Below, piece after piece: positions 40,486 through 49,020 of a DNA stretch of 64,000 bases (its first letter is position 1; each line of letters begins with the position of its first letter). Origin of the DNA: Rhodopseudomonas palustris (GTDB lineage: Bacteria > Pseudomonadota > Alphaproteobacteria > Rhizobiales > Xanthobacteraceae); NCBI RefSeq assembly GCF_003226555.1, contig NZ_QKQS01000006.1, forward strand, positions 1 to 64,000, read 5' to 3'. The position numbers were made by a program, and so were the translations under genes. Below the pieces are notes generated by a model. The model did not search any database and was not told the DNA's origin. It saw only the letters and a program-made list of their open reading frames with translations.

Positions 40486-42759
40486 GTGCCGAAGATTCTG
40501 CCAGACAATTGGAAGCAGCGGGTCCGGAACTGGTTTCTGGATCTCGACGCTCGCCTCGACTCGACGCTGTTCTCATCGGCGGTCGGTATCCGAGAACTGT
40601 GGGAGCGGTTCTCGACCTATATGGACCGCTTCTATGTCGGCGGCTGGAAGCGCTGGGTGTTCATCGAGCCGCTGTCGGAAGCCGCCTCGATCGGCCTGCT
40701 CGGCCTGATCGCGCTGCTGGCGCTGGCGCAGCCGGCGTTTCGCGAGACCGCCGACGAGGACTGGCTGAAGAAGTCCGATCTCGCCGTCACGTTCCTGGAC
40801 CGCTACGGCAATCCGATCGGCAGCCGCGGCATCAAGCACAACGACGCGATCCCGCTCGAGGACTTCCCGGACAATTTGATCAAGGCCACCCTGGCCACAG
40901 AGGACCGGCGGTTCTACGACCATTTCGGCATCGACGTCGCCGGCACGCTGCGCGCGCTGGTCACCAATGCCCAGGCCGGCGGCGTGCGCCAGGGCGGCTC
41001 GTCGATCACCCAGCAGCTCGCCAAGAACCTGTTCCTGTCGAACGAGCGCACGCTCGAGCGCAAGATCAACGAAGCGTTCCTGGCGATCTGGCTGGAAACC
41101 CGGCTGACCAAGAACGAGATCCTGAAGCTGTATCTCGACCGCGCCTATATGGGCGGCGGCACCTTCGGCGTCGACGGCGCGGCGCATTTCTACTTCAACA
41201 AATCGGTGCGCGACATCAACCTCGCCGAGGCCGCGATGCTCGCCGGCCTGTTCAAGGCGCCGACCAAATACGCCCCGCACATCAACCTGCCGGCAGCGCG
41301 CGCCCGCGCCAACCAGGTGCTCGACAATCTGGTCGACGCCGGCTTCATGACCGAGGGTCAGGTGTTCGGCGCGCGGCGCAACCCCGCCTCGGTGGTCGAC
41401 CGCCGCGACGAGAACTCGCCGAACTACTATCTCGATTGGGCGTTCGACGAAGTCCGCAAGATCGTCGACACCTTCCCGAAATCCTACACCGAGCGCGTGT
41501 TCGTGGTCCGCACCGCGATCGACATGAACGTGCAGCGCGCCGCCGAGGGCGCGATCGAGAACCAGCTCCGCCAGTTCGGCCGCGACTATCACGCGACCCA
41601 GGCGGCGACGGTGGTGGCCGATCTCGACGGCGGCGTCCGCGCCATGGTCGGCGGCCGCGACTACGGCGCCAGCCAGTTCAACCGCGCGGTCGACGCTTAT
41701 CGCCAGCCCGGCTCGTCGTTCAAGCCTTACGTCTACACCACGGCGCTCTTGAACGGCTTCAAGCCGAACTCGATCGTGGTCGACGGCCCGGTCTGCCTCG
41801 GCAATTGGTGCCCGCAGAACTACGGCCACTCCTATTCCGGCTCGGTGACGCTGACCCAGGCGATCACCCGCTCGATCAACGTGGTGCCGGTGAAGCTGTC
41901 GATCGCGATCGGCGGCAATCCGAAGAACCAGTGGGACTCGGCCAAGAAGGGCCGCGCCAAGATCGTCGAGGTGGCGCGCCGCTTCGGCCTCACCGCGCCG
42001 CTGCCGGACACCCCGTCGCTGCCGATCGGCGCCGACGAGGTCACCGTGGTCGAGCACGCGGTGGCCTACGTCACCTTCCCGAACAAGGGCATGGCGGTGA
42101 GGCCGCATGCGGTGCTGGAAATCCGCACCGGCGCCGGCGATCTGGTGTGGCGCTGGGACCGCGACGGCCCGCAGCCGAAGCGCGCGATCCCGGCCAACAT
42201 CGCCGCCGATATGGCCGGGATGATGAGCCACGTCGTCACCGAGGGCACCGCGCGCCGCGCCCGGCTCGACGGCATCCCGGCCGCCGGCAAGACCGGCACC
42301 ACCAACAATTATCGCGACGCCTGGTTCGTCGGCTACACCGGCAACTTCTCCTGCGCGGTGTGGTACGGCAACGACGACTACTCGCCGACCAACCGGATGA
42401 CCGGCGGCTCGCTGCCGGCCCAGACCTGGCACGACATCATGACCGCCGCGCATCAGGGTGTGGAGATCAAGGAGCTCGCCGGCGTCGGCATGGGCGAGAA
42501 GCTGCCGGCCGCGCCCGGCGCGCGCCCCACCGGCGCCGAGACCGCCGACGTCAAGCAGGCGCCGCCGGTGCTGACACGGCGCGGCGCCGAGATCCTGGTG
42601 CGGGTCGAAAAGATGCTCGACGACACCTTCCACACGCTCGATGCAGCTCCGGCTGCGGCGCCGGCCCAGACCGGCCGCAAGGTCTCGTCCGGCGCGGCGG
42701 GTTTCCCCGACAGCCTGGCGGCGGCGTCGAGCGACGCGCCGGCCGCGCGCAAGAATTGA
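40486..42759 (+). CDS. Class A penicillin-binding protein (PBP1-type transglycosylase/transpeptidase)
   Basis: Bifunctional murein synthase, about 757 aa, with one membrane helix (SIGLLGLIALLALAQPAF, residues about 68-85). The GT51 glycosyltransferase domain shows TLATEDRRFYDHFGID with the catalytic Glu, RQGGSSITQQLAKNLF and KNEILKLYLDRAYMGGG. The transpeptidase domain has S-S-F-K (QPGSSFKPY), S-I-N (TRSINVVP) and K-T-G (AAGKTGTTNNYRDAW). The C-terminal tail is A/P-rich. A basic, tryptophan-rich cytoplasmic stretch (ILPDNWKQRVRNWF) precedes the helix. The start is uncertain: GTG at 40486 is preferred, but the frame is open back to 40276. Confidence 0.9.
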   Translation: MPKILPDNWKQRVRNWFLDLDARLDSTLFSSAVGIRELWERFSTYMDRFYVGGWKRWVFIEPLSEAASIGLLGLIALLALAQPAFRETADEDWLKKSDLAVTFLDRYGNPIGSRGIKHNDAIPLEDFPDNLIKATLATEDRRFYDHFGIDVAGTLRALVTNAQAGGVRQGGSSITQQLAKNLFLSNERTLERKINEAFLAIWLETRLTKNEILKLYLDRAYMGGGTFGVDGAAHFYFNKSVRDINLAEAAMLAGLFKAPTKYAPHINLPAARARANQVLDNLVDAGFMTEGQVFGARRNPASVVDRRDENSPNYYLDWAFDEVRKIVDTFPKSYTERVFVVRTAIDMNVQRAAEGAIENQLRQFGRDYHATQAATVVADLDGGVRAMVGGRDYGASQFNRAVDAYRQPGSSFKPYVYTTALLNGFKPNSIVVDGPVCLGNWCPQNYGHSYSGSVTLTQAITRSINVVPVKLSIAIGGNPKNQWDSAKKGRAKIVEVARRFGLTAPLPDTPSLPIGADEVTVVEHAVAYVTFPNKGMAVRPHAVLEIRTGAGDLVWRWDRDGPQPKRAIPANIAADMAGMMSHVVTEGTARRARLDGIPAAGKTGTTNNYRDAWFVGYTGNFSCAVWYGNDDYSPTNRMTGGSLPAQTWHDIMTAAHQGVEIKELAGVGMGEKLPAAPGARPTGAETADVKQAPPVLTRRGAEILVRVEKMLDDTFHTLDAAPAAAPAQTGRKVSSGAAGFPDSLAAASSDAPAARKN

Positions 42760-42802
42760 GCGCGGCGATGATTGCCTTGACGACATCGGGGATGGCTGCG
42801 AC

Positions 42803-43381
42803 GTGCGCCTGATAGTCCTCACTCTGTTGACGCTGCTGATCGCCGCCGGCGTCGGCATCGGTGCCACCTGGACCACCGCGACGATCGGCACCGATCTCGG
42901 CACGCTGACGATCGGCGCCTGGACGGCGCGGCCGCGCGTCGGCACCGCGGAAGTCGATCCCTACACCCGCGCCGCGATCGTGCGCAGCGGCGCGCTGCCG
43001 GTCGGCGCCGGCGACGGCATCTCGTTCCTCGCCACCACCGACGACAATAAGCGCCCTCTCGACGGCCGCTGCGACGTCGAGGTCAGCGGCGTCACTCCGG
43101 CGGCGCGGTTCTGGACGCTGACGCTGTACGATCCGCGCGGCAATCTGGTCGCCAACACGCTGGAGCGCTACGGCTTCACCAGCCAGGAAATCATTCGCGA
43201 CGCCGAAGGCAAGTTCAAGATCCGGATCGCATCCCGTGCCCGCGGCGGCAACTGGCTGCCGACCGGCGGCGTCGATCGTTATTGGCTGATGCTGCGGCTG
43301 TACGACACGCCGGTCGGCATCGCCACCCGGACTCAACGCGACGCGCCGATGCCGGCGGTCGCCACCATCGGCTGCCCATGA
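42803..43381 (+). CDS. DUF1214 domain protein
   Basis: A 192-aa membrane-anchored protein with an N-terminal helix (LIVLTLLTLLIAAGVGIGAT) and the DUF1214 domain (about residues 85-190: CDVEVSGVTPAARFWTLTLYD, NTLERYGFTSQEIIRDAEGKF, NWLPTGGVDRYWLMLRLYD). The GTG start sits after GGGATGG; the longer open frame runs back into the PBP gene and is rejected. It overlaps the DUF1254 gene by ATGA. DUF1214 and DUF1254 occur fused or adjacent in many bacteria; the biochemical function is not known. Confidence 0.85.
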   Translation: MRLIVLTLLTLLIAAGVGIGATWTTATIGTDLGTLTIGAWTARPRVGTAEVDPYTRAAIVRSGALPVGAGDGISFLATTDDNKRPLDGRCDVEVSGVTPAARFWTLTLYDPRGNLVANTLERYGFTSQEIIRDAEGKFKIRIASRARGGNWLPTGGVDRYWLMLRLYDTPVGIATRTQRDAPMPAVATIGCP

Positions 43382-43947
43382 TCCGCATCGCCATCGCCAT
43401 CGTCGCCGGTCTGGTGCTCGGCGGCATCGTGCATCTCGTCACCATCCTGGTATTGCCGCGGATCGCCGGCCAGGACGCCTACGCCCGGCTGACGCCGCTG
43501 ACCCAGGTCAACGCGGTGACGCAAATGCCGGACGTCACGCCGAACAGCGCGCCGCTGCCGCTGCTCGATCCGGCATTCGCGATGGCGGTGTGCCGCTACG
43601 ATCTCTCCAAGGGACCGATCAAGCTGGCAGTGCCGGTGAGCCAAGCCTACACTGCGGTGTCGTTCTACACCCGCAATGAAGTCGCCTACTACGCGATCAA
43701 CGACCGCTCCGCGGGCCGCAAGGTGATCGAGCTCGACCTGATGACCGCCGAGCAACACGCCGAAATGCCCGAGGAAGAGGACGTCACGGCCGCCGACCGG
43801 CTGATCATCGACTCTCCCACCCCCACCGGTCTGATCGTGATGAAGGCGCTCGCCTCCGAGCCCGGCCTGATGCCGCAGGCACGGACCGCGCTGAAAGCCG
43901 CGACCTGCAAGGTGCAACCGGAGCCGCGAGCCAAGTCGCAATCCTGA
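43378..43947 (+). CDS. DUF1254 domain protein
   Basis: A 189-aa protein with an N-terminal membrane anchor (IRIAIAIVAGLVLGGIVHLVTILVLP) and a DUF1254-type domain (TPLTQVNAVTQMPDV; VCRYDLSKGPIKLAVPVSQAY; VSFYTRNEVAYYAIND). It is translationally coupled to the DUF1214 gene through ATGA. Both proteins put their soluble part in the periplasm and probably work as one unit. The partner position right after a PBP gene is suggestive, but no cell-wall role is established. Confidence 0.83.
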   Translation: MIRIAIAIVAGLVLGGIVHLVTILVLPRIAGQDAYARLTPLTQVNAVTQMPDVTPNSAPLPLLDPAFAMAVCRYDLSKGPIKLAVPVSQAYTAVSFYTRNEVAYYAINDRSAGRKVIELDLMTAEQHAEMPEEEDVTAADRLIIDSPTPTGLIVMKALASEPGLMPQARTALKAATCKVQPEPRAKSQS

Positions 43948-43979
43948 TCACAGCATCGGCAACCCGCCAGCGCTGATCG

Positions 43980-44861
43980 TCAAGCGCCCTTGGCGCGGGG
44001 AAACGTGCCCAACTCTTCGATATTGTAGCCTTCCGGATAGGTCCGGCCGCCGATCTCCTGCCACTTCGGCGCCCGGCGCTTCGGCAGCAGCTTCAGGATC
44101 ACGCGGCGCAGTCCGAGCCCGCCCAAGGCGAGCGCGCGCAACGGAGCGGACGGATACTTGAATCCCAGTGCCTCGACCAGCGGCCGGTCGGTGATGGCCA
44201 GCGCAACCTGTCGCCCACCGCGATGCAGAATGCGCGGCACGAAGTAATCCGACAACACGAGGTCGATCGTCCGCTCGGAGATCAGCCGGTTCGACGGCGC
44301 ATAGACGAACCGGGTCCGCTCGAACTCGTCCGCAAACGCGCGAAACGATTGAATGTCCGGATACAGCCCGTCGATGCCCATCCGCCGCCCGAACTCGTTC
44401 CAATAGACGAACCACAAATGCTGTTCGACCTCGGTCATCGGCCGATGGCCGAAGCGGCCGACCCAATCGATCGGCGCGAAGACGAAGGTCGAGAGGACGT
44501 ACAGGTAATCGTCATTGGCGATGCGGAAGCGTCCGTGCATCGCGTTGATGCGGTCGAACGCGCGACGCGCCCGATCGCTGTCGAAGCCGTTGCGCAGCAC
44601 CTCGCGGATCAGCAGCGCCGTATCGTCGTATCGCTTCGAGACGCGCTTCGAGAATTCGCCGGTTCGCGCCAGAAGCCCGGAAATCGACGGCACCGCATAC
44701 GTGCGTAGCAGCGCGAATTCCAGCGCCTTGTTGATGTCCCACGGGAAGTCGATGTGAGCCATGCGCCAAACCGCACGCTGGGCTTCTGCCAATTCGGGAG
44801 AGCCGTTCGGTGCGGTCAAGGCGTCAGCCGTCGTGACCTGCGGCTCGAGCGAGTCGATCAT
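43980..44861 (-). CDS. MpaB/rubber-oxygenase-like protein (DUF2236)
   Basis: A 293-aa protein of the DUF2236 / oxygenase MpaB family, which includes heme-dependent latex-clearing proteins. Marks: the WRMAHIDFPWDINKALEFALLRTY start, the DDTALLIREVLRNGFDSDRARRAFDRINAMHGRFRIANDDYLYVL core with conserved His/Arg residues (split here for reading), and FVYWNEFGRRMGI. The ATG at MIDSLE is preferred: GGAGG lies 8 nt before it, while the ATG two codons earlier is too close. Substrate unknown. Confidence 0.85.
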   Translation of the reverse strand: MIDSLEPQVTTADALTAPNGSPELAEAQRAVWRMAHIDFPWDINKALEFALLRTYAVPSISGLLARTGEFSKRVSKRYDDTALLIREVLRNGFDSDRARRAFDRINAMHGRFRIANDDYLYVLSTFVFAPIDWVGRFGHRPMTEVEQHLWFVYWNEFGRRMGIDGLYPDIQSFRAFADEFERTRFVYAPSNRLISERTIDLVLSDYFVPRILHRGGRQVALAITDRPLVEALGFKYPSAPLRALALGGLGLRRVILKLLPKRRAPKWQEIGGRTYPEGYNIEELGTFPRAKGA

Positions 44862-45015
44862 CAGCATATCCTCCAATACCGCGCACACAGTCGTTTGCCG
44901 CATGGAGAATGGTCTTGCGTATAGAAGCTGGGAGGTCGTCACCGACATGCGGCGCCGCGTCATTGAAATGACGCGATGCGAGGTCCGCGGATCACCGGCG
45001 CCGACTACTCGCGGC

Positions 45016-45795
45016 TCATCCCTTCCGCACCACCGCCGCGCCCTGCGACGGCGGTTGGCCGGACCGGCCGATAGTGTTGGCCTGCGCTTCGAGTTCGGCG
45101 ATCAGCCGGTCGGCGTCGGCCGCGATGCCGTCCGGCGCCATGATTACCAGCCGCTCCAGCGCCCAGCGATACGACGACGCGCGCCGCCGCAGGCACTGCT
45201 GCACCCATTGCACGATCAGCGCATTCTCTTCCATCCGCGCCACCGCGTCCTCGCGCTCGCGCGGCGACAGATCGGAGATGTACTTCAGGCTGGCGTTGCG
45301 CTTCTGGTCGAGCTCCAGCACCCGCGCCGCGGTGAACTGAAACGGCTCGAACATCGTCAGGTCGTTGCGCACGTCCTGGATCAGCTCGTTGTAGCGCGAC
45401 GAGTGCGAACGATGCGGCTCGTCGATCAGCAGCTTGCCGTAGGCTGTGCGATCGAACGGCGGCTGCTGCCGCCACGGCGCGGCGATCGGCTGATAATCGC
45501 CGAACACGCTCTTCCACGCCGGGCGCGCGTGCGGAGCCTCGATCAGCGGATACGCCATGTCGCGCATCGTGCGCTCTTGGTCGGTGAGCTGAAACGCCGA
45601 CGCCTTGAGGCCGATGCTGCCGGTCGCCTCGGCGCCGATCCAGCGATGCATGTCGTCGGTGACGAAGTCGCGGCGGGTGCGGCCGAAATCGCCGCCGGCG
45701 CAGCCGCCGAGTGCGAGGGCGGCGAGCGTGGGAAGGAGCAGAGCCGTTCGGGCGGCCCCGCCCCGGATCAGGACCGGACGGCCGACCGCGGACAT
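45016..45795 (-). CDS. Predicted lipoprotein of unknown function
   Basis: A 259-aa protein with a lipoprotein signal: basic N-terminus, hydrophobic stretch LLLPTLAALALGG and lipobox LGG-C at Cys32. The mature part is helical and charged (DDMHRWIGAEATGSIGLKASAFQLTDQERTMRDMAYPLIE in sequence pieces; LDQKRNASLKYISDLSPRERED), probably facing the periplasm. It resembles conserved hypothetical Nitrobacteraceae lipoproteins; no family name is known to me. The 66-aa gene lies 17 bp upstream on the same strand. Confidence 0.7.
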   Translation of the reverse strand: MSAVGRPVLIRGGAARTALLLPTLAALALGGCAGGDFGRTRRDFVTDDMHRWIGAEATGSIGLKASAFQLTDQERTMRDMAYPLIEAPHARPAWKSVFGDYQPIAAPWRQQPPFDRTAYGKLLIDEPHRSHSSRYNELIQDVRNDLTMFEPFQFTAARVLELDQKRNASLKYISDLSPREREDAVARMEENALIVQWVQQCLRRRASSYRWALERLVIMAPDGIAADADRLIAELEAQANTIGRSGQPPSQGAAVVRKG

Positions 45796-45812
45796 TGACG
45801 AGCTGACTCTGT

Positions 45813-46013
45813 TCAGGAGCGAGCGCGGCGGCGCCGGCGCCGGCCGGGCGCATCGCCCTGCTTCGGCCCGCCGTCGCTGCCGGCTTCGGCGTGGCGCTCG
45901 ATTCGGATCACCGGAAGGATCGTCACGGTAGCGGAGCGGTCGGACGATGCGACCATGGGCGACCCCGGCCGCCGCGATGCCGCATCCGCCGGGAATTCAA
46001 TGATGGTGCCCAT
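45813..46013 (-). CDS. Small conserved hypothetical protein (66 aa)
   Basis: A 66-aa protein beginning MGTIIEFPADAASRR and ending in an arginine-rich tail (GRRRRRRARS). The short start is preferred because the MGTIIEFP opening is the conserved part of such proteins in Bradyrhizobiaceae, as I remember them; the longer frame begins with low-complexity residues. It is divergent from the coiled-coil gene and shares the tandem CtrA boxes between them. Function unknown. Confidence 0.55.
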   Translation of the reverse strand: MGTIIEFPADAASRRPGSPMVASSDRSATVTILPVIRIERHAEAGSDGGPKQGDAPGRRRRRRARS

Positions 46014-46060
46014 TCCGGTCTCTCCGCGTCCTTTCCCCGAGCCGATCACCGCGCGCCGCA

Positions 46061-46092
46061 TTAAGGAGCCGTTATGGTTAATGCACTGTTAA
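46061..46092. promoter_or_regulatory. Tandem CtrA-type boxes
   Basis: TTAA-N7-TTAT (46061-46075) and TTAA-N7-TTAA (46078-46092), the second a perfect match to the CtrA consensus core. Their starts are 17 bp apart. They lie between the divergent 66-aa and coiled-coil membrane-protein genes and could control both. Confidence 0.6.
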
Positions 46093-46189
46093 TGGCAGAG
46101 CGCCTCGCGGTTGCAACCCGGACGGGTGCGGTGCTAGCGTCACTGTCGGGGATGGGGAACCTGACGTCGACGTGAGGCTTGTGACCTCC

Positions 46190-46729
46190 ATGATCGAGAT
46201 TCCGCCAACCGATCTGCGTGCCCGCCCTCTCCCCGCCCTCGGCGCCCAGCCGATTGCGATTGCGGCCGCTGCCTTGTTGCTGATCGTCGCTGGAATCGGC
46301 ACGATCTTTCTGTGGCGGATCGCCAGCGGCACAAGCCCCGAGCAGGAACGCGTCGTCGCCGGCCGCCAGGTGCAGGCCCGCGTCGCCCAGACCTCCGAAC
46401 AGCTGGTGGAACGAACCAAGGGGCTGGAGCTGACCCAGCAGCAGTCGATCGATCAATTGCAGGCGCTGCAGGATCAGCTCCACGACATCCAAGCGCTGGT
46501 CGCGGCGCAGCGCAGCGAGATCCGCAAACTATCCGAGCAGATCGGCGAGATCGGCACGGGTCTCGACAGCCTGCGCCAATCCTTCGCCCAGGCGCAGCCG
46601 GCGGACACCGCCGAACGGCCGGCCGTCCGCAGTAAGCCGGCCGCGCGCGCCTCCCGCGCCACCCGCAGCAGGGCGGCCAAACCACGCGCCGCCAAAACGC
46701 AACGCAAATCCGCAAAACCGCGCCGTTAG
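46190..46729 (+). CDS. Membrane-anchored coiled-coil protein
   Basis: A 179-aa protein with a cytoplasmic proline-containing N-terminus and one membrane helix (PIAIAAAALLLIVAGIGTIFLW). A heptad-rich coiled coil covers about residues 55-130 (VAQTSEQLVERTKGLELTQ; LQALQDQLHDIQALVAAQ; SEIRKLSEQIGEI). The tail is very basic (A, R, K; about 135-179). Resembles small envelope or nucleoid-tethering proteins, but no family is named. ATG at MIEIPPT is preferred over a GTG six codons upstream; the choice is uncertain. Confidence 0.65.
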   Translation: MIEIPPTDLRARPLPALGAQPIAIAAAALLLIVAGIGTIFLWRIASGTSPEQERVVAGRQVQARVAQTSEQLVERTKGLELTQQQSIDQLQALQDQLHDIQALVAAQRSEIRKLSEQIGEIGTGLDSLRQSFAQAQPADTAERPAVRSKPAARASRATRSRAAKPRAAKTQRKSAKPRR

Positions 46730-46807
46730 CTCGAATTGCACACCGCCGCTTAACCAATTTGCGACCAAGTTCGCTTGGCGAGCAGCGAGTATGTGTAGGA
46801 GTTGACG

Positions 46808-47890
46808 ATGCGTAAATTTGCGGTGCTGGCGGCCGGCTGTAGCGCGCTTGCCGTTCTGGTCGGACTCGGTGCCGGCCGCGCGTGGTTCAGCCTTCCGTCC
46901 GGGAAGATCGACGCCGCCCGCGCTTCGGCGACCTCCGACGAACTCGTCACCGGCACGATCGCTTCGCGCTGGCCGGTTCCCGGTGGCGCACCGCAGAGCG
47001 CAGCGCCGGCACCGGCTATCCTGCCGGCTCGCGCCACCACCGACTCCCCGATGAGCGCCAAGCCCACCGCGCTTCCGGCCCCCGCCCCCGCCCCCGCCCC
47101 CGCCCCGGCGCGGCAGACCTGCAGCAATCCGAACGCGCTCGGCATCTCGCGCACGGTCGAAATCGACACCACCGGCGGCCCGGGCCTCGGCATGTCGCAA
47201 TATCGCGACTACGACTTCCTGCAGCCCGGCGAAGTCGCGTTGACCTTCGACGACGGACCGTGGCCGGTGAACACTCCGGCGGTGCTCGCGGCGCTCGCGG
47301 CGCAATGCGTCAAGGCGGTGTTCTTCCCGATCGGCAAGCATGCAAGCTGGCACCCGGCGATCCTCAAGCAGGTGATCGCGGCCGGCCACACCGTCGGCTC
47401 CCACACTTGGTCGCACGCCAATCTCGCCAGCAAGCCGTTTGCCGAAGCCAAGAGCGAAATCGAGAAGGGCATCAGCGGTGTGGTGCTCGCAGCCGGGCAG
47501 CCGACCGCGCCGTTCTTCCGCTTCCCGCAACTGCGCCAGACGCCTGAGCTGAAGGCGTATCTCGGCGAGCGCAACATCGCGGCATTTTCGATCGACGTCG
47601 ATTCCGAGGATTTCCGGATTCACAAACCCGATCAGCTCGTCGCGGGCGTGATGGCCAAGCTGAAGAAGGCCGGCAAAGGCATTCTGCTGTTGCACGACTT
47701 CCAGAAGTCGACCGCGCAGGCGCTGCCCGAGCTGCTCGCTCAGCTCAAGGACGGCGGTTACAAGATCGTATTCATCACCGCCAAGGACAAAGTAACCACG
47801 CTGCCGGAATACGACGCCCAGGTCGCCCCGGCTCAGCCGACCGCCAGCGCCGCGAAGCCGATCGCCAAGGTGATCCGCACCGTCGATTAG
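46808..47890 (+). CDS. Polysaccharide deacetylase (NodB-homology, CE4)
   Basis: A 360-aa exported protein with an N-terminal signal or anchor (FAVLAAGCSALAVLVGLGAG), a linker with an (AP)n run encoded by a CCCGCC-type repeat (47079-47108), and a NodB domain at about residues 140-330. Motif 1 is LTFDDGPWP (metal/catalytic Asp), motif 2 SHTWSHANL (metal His) and motif 3 RFPQLRQTP; LLLHDFQ near the end supplies the last catalytic His. It removes acetyl groups from an N-acetylglucosamine polymer such as peptidoglycan or a capsule. AGGAG supports the ATG. A good terminator follows. Confidence 0.9.
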   Translation: MRKFAVLAAGCSALAVLVGLGAGRAWFSLPSGKIDAARASATSDELVTGTIASRWPVPGGAPQSAAPAPAILPARATTDSPMSAKPTALPAPAPAPAPAPARQTCSNPNALGISRTVEIDTTGGPGLGMSQYRDYDFLQPGEVALTFDDGPWPVNTPAVLAALAAQCVKAVFFPIGKHASWHPAILKQVIAAGHTVGSHTWSHANLASKPFAEAKSEIEKGISGVVLAAGQPTAPFFRFPQLRQTPELKAYLGERNIAAFSIDVDSEDFRIHKPDQLVAGVMAKLKKAGKGILLLHDFQKSTAQALPELLAQLKDGGYKIVFITAKDKVTTLPEYDAQVAPAQPTASAAKPIAKVIRTVD

Positions 47891-47924
47891 CAGCGGTCAT
47901 TACCCGAATAGTGATCTCGACCAG

Positions 47925-47949
47925 ACGGGCGCGCCAAGCGCCCGTTTTC
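47925..47949 (+). terminator. Rho-independent terminator after the deacetylase gene
   Basis: Arms ACGGGCGC and GCGCCCGT (8 bp) with a 5-base loop, followed by TTTTC. It lies 35 bp after the deacetylase stop. Confidence 0.75.
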
Positions 47950-47964
47950 GCGTGTCCGGTCTAC

Positions 47965-47996
47965 TTAACAAACCGTTGAGCTTAACGTGCTGTTAA
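47965..47996 (+). promoter_or_regulatory. Tandem CtrA-type boxes upstream of DUF2336 gene
   Basis: TTAA-N7-TTGA (47965-47979) and TTAA-N7-TTAA (47982-47996), again with starts 17 bp apart, just as at 46061. The second is a perfect consensus core, 47 bp before the DUF2336 ATG. Confidence 0.65.
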
Positions 47997-48042
47997 AGCA
48001 GTCGAACTAATCTACCGGCACCTCGTACCATTTTGCATCGCC

Positions 48043-49020
48043 ATGACCACGTTCACACCCTTTCCCGGATACGACGGGCTGATGTCGCTGTCGCGCCGCG
48101 AAGGCGTCGACATTCGCCCGACGCTGCTCAGGGTGTTGACCGATCTGTATGTGCAGAGCCCTTCGCACACCGACGAGGAAGAACGGCAATTCGTCGAGCT
48201 GACGTCGCGGCTGATCGACGAAGTCGACGACGCCACCCTCGCGGTGGTGCGCGCGCGGCTGTCGATCTATCCGCACACCCCGCGCGCGATCGCGCTGCGG
48301 CTGTCGCTGTCGGCCGCTGGCGATCAGCGCGTGCCGCTGGCTGCCCCCATTCCGCCGACGGCGGGTAGCGTCTCACCGGCCCGGCCCTCACCGCGTATCC
48401 CGACCGAGGCCGAACAGCGCGCCGCCAACCTGTCGATGCAGCCGGAGGACGCCGCGCAATTGTCCGAGATGTTCTTCTCGGCAACCGGTCCCGAGCGCAC
48501 CCAGATCCTGTACAATCTCGCTGAAACGCCGCTGCGCCCGGCGGCACGGATTCATCCGCCGCGGGCGATGCGCGCCTCCGAAGTGCTGCACATGGCGGCA
48601 TTCGTGTCCGATATCGAGAACTTCACCGCCGAACTCGGCGACGCGCTGCTGCTCACCACGGCGACCGCAGAGCGCGTCGTGTTGGACGAAGGCGGCGAAG
48701 CACTCGCCTGCGCGCTGAAGGCACTCGGCATCAAGGGCCAGGTGTTCGAGCAGATTTTGATGTTCCTCGATCCGGCCAAGGGTTCGTCGGTCGAATGGGT
48801 CTATCGGCTGTCGCGGCTTTATGATCGCTTGAGCGAGCGCGCGGCGCTGATCATGCTGGCGGCATGGCGCGGCGCCACCGTCGCCTCCACCCGCGCCAAA
48901 TATCGCTCTGCGCTGTATGACGACGAGCGGCATCGCGCCCGCAGCGCCACGCCGCAGGCGCGCCCCGTGGTTCAGCCCGGCACCGCCTGGTCGCCGCGCA
49001 TCGGCACCACGCGCAGCTAG
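48043..49020 (+). CDS. DUF2336 domain protein
   Basis: A 325-aa soluble, helical protein of the alphaproteobacterial DUF2336 family (HEAT-like repeats). Visible are LSRREGVDIRPTLLRVLTDLYVQ (residues about 16-38), a proline-rich linker near 95-125 and the C-terminal helices (RVVLDEGGEALACALKALG; FEQILMFLDPAKGSSVEWVYRLSRLYDRLS). The function is not known; some family members are linked to cell-cycle or stress control. Tandem CtrA boxes directly upstream support cell-cycle control. Its stop abuts that of the convergent DUF1491 gene. Confidence 0.85.
   Translation: MTTFTPFPGYDGLMSLSRREGVDIRPTLLRVLTDLYVQSPSHTDEEERQFVELTSRLIDEVDDATLAVVRARLSIYPHTPRAIALRLSLSAAGDQRVPLAAPIPPTAGSVSPARPSPRIPTEAEQRAANLSMQPEDAAQLSEMFFSATGPERTQILYNLAETPLRPAARIHPPRAMRASEVLHMAAFVSDIENFTAELGDALLLTTATAERVVLDEGGEALACALKALGIKGQVFEQILMFLDPAKGSSVEWVYRLSRLYDRLSERAALIMLAAWRGATVASTRAKYRSALYDDERHRARSATPQARPVVQPGTAWSPRIGTTRS

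Noticed and set aside
40251-42945. Long open frames (853 codons on plus, 790 on minus) over the penicillin-binding protein
   Set aside because: Both are biased shadows; the PBP frame contains every GT51 and transpeptidase motif.
42803-43947. DUF1214 and DUF1254 genes as one frameshifted gene
   Set aside because: Each has its own membrane anchor and domain, and they join by a normal ATGA overlap.
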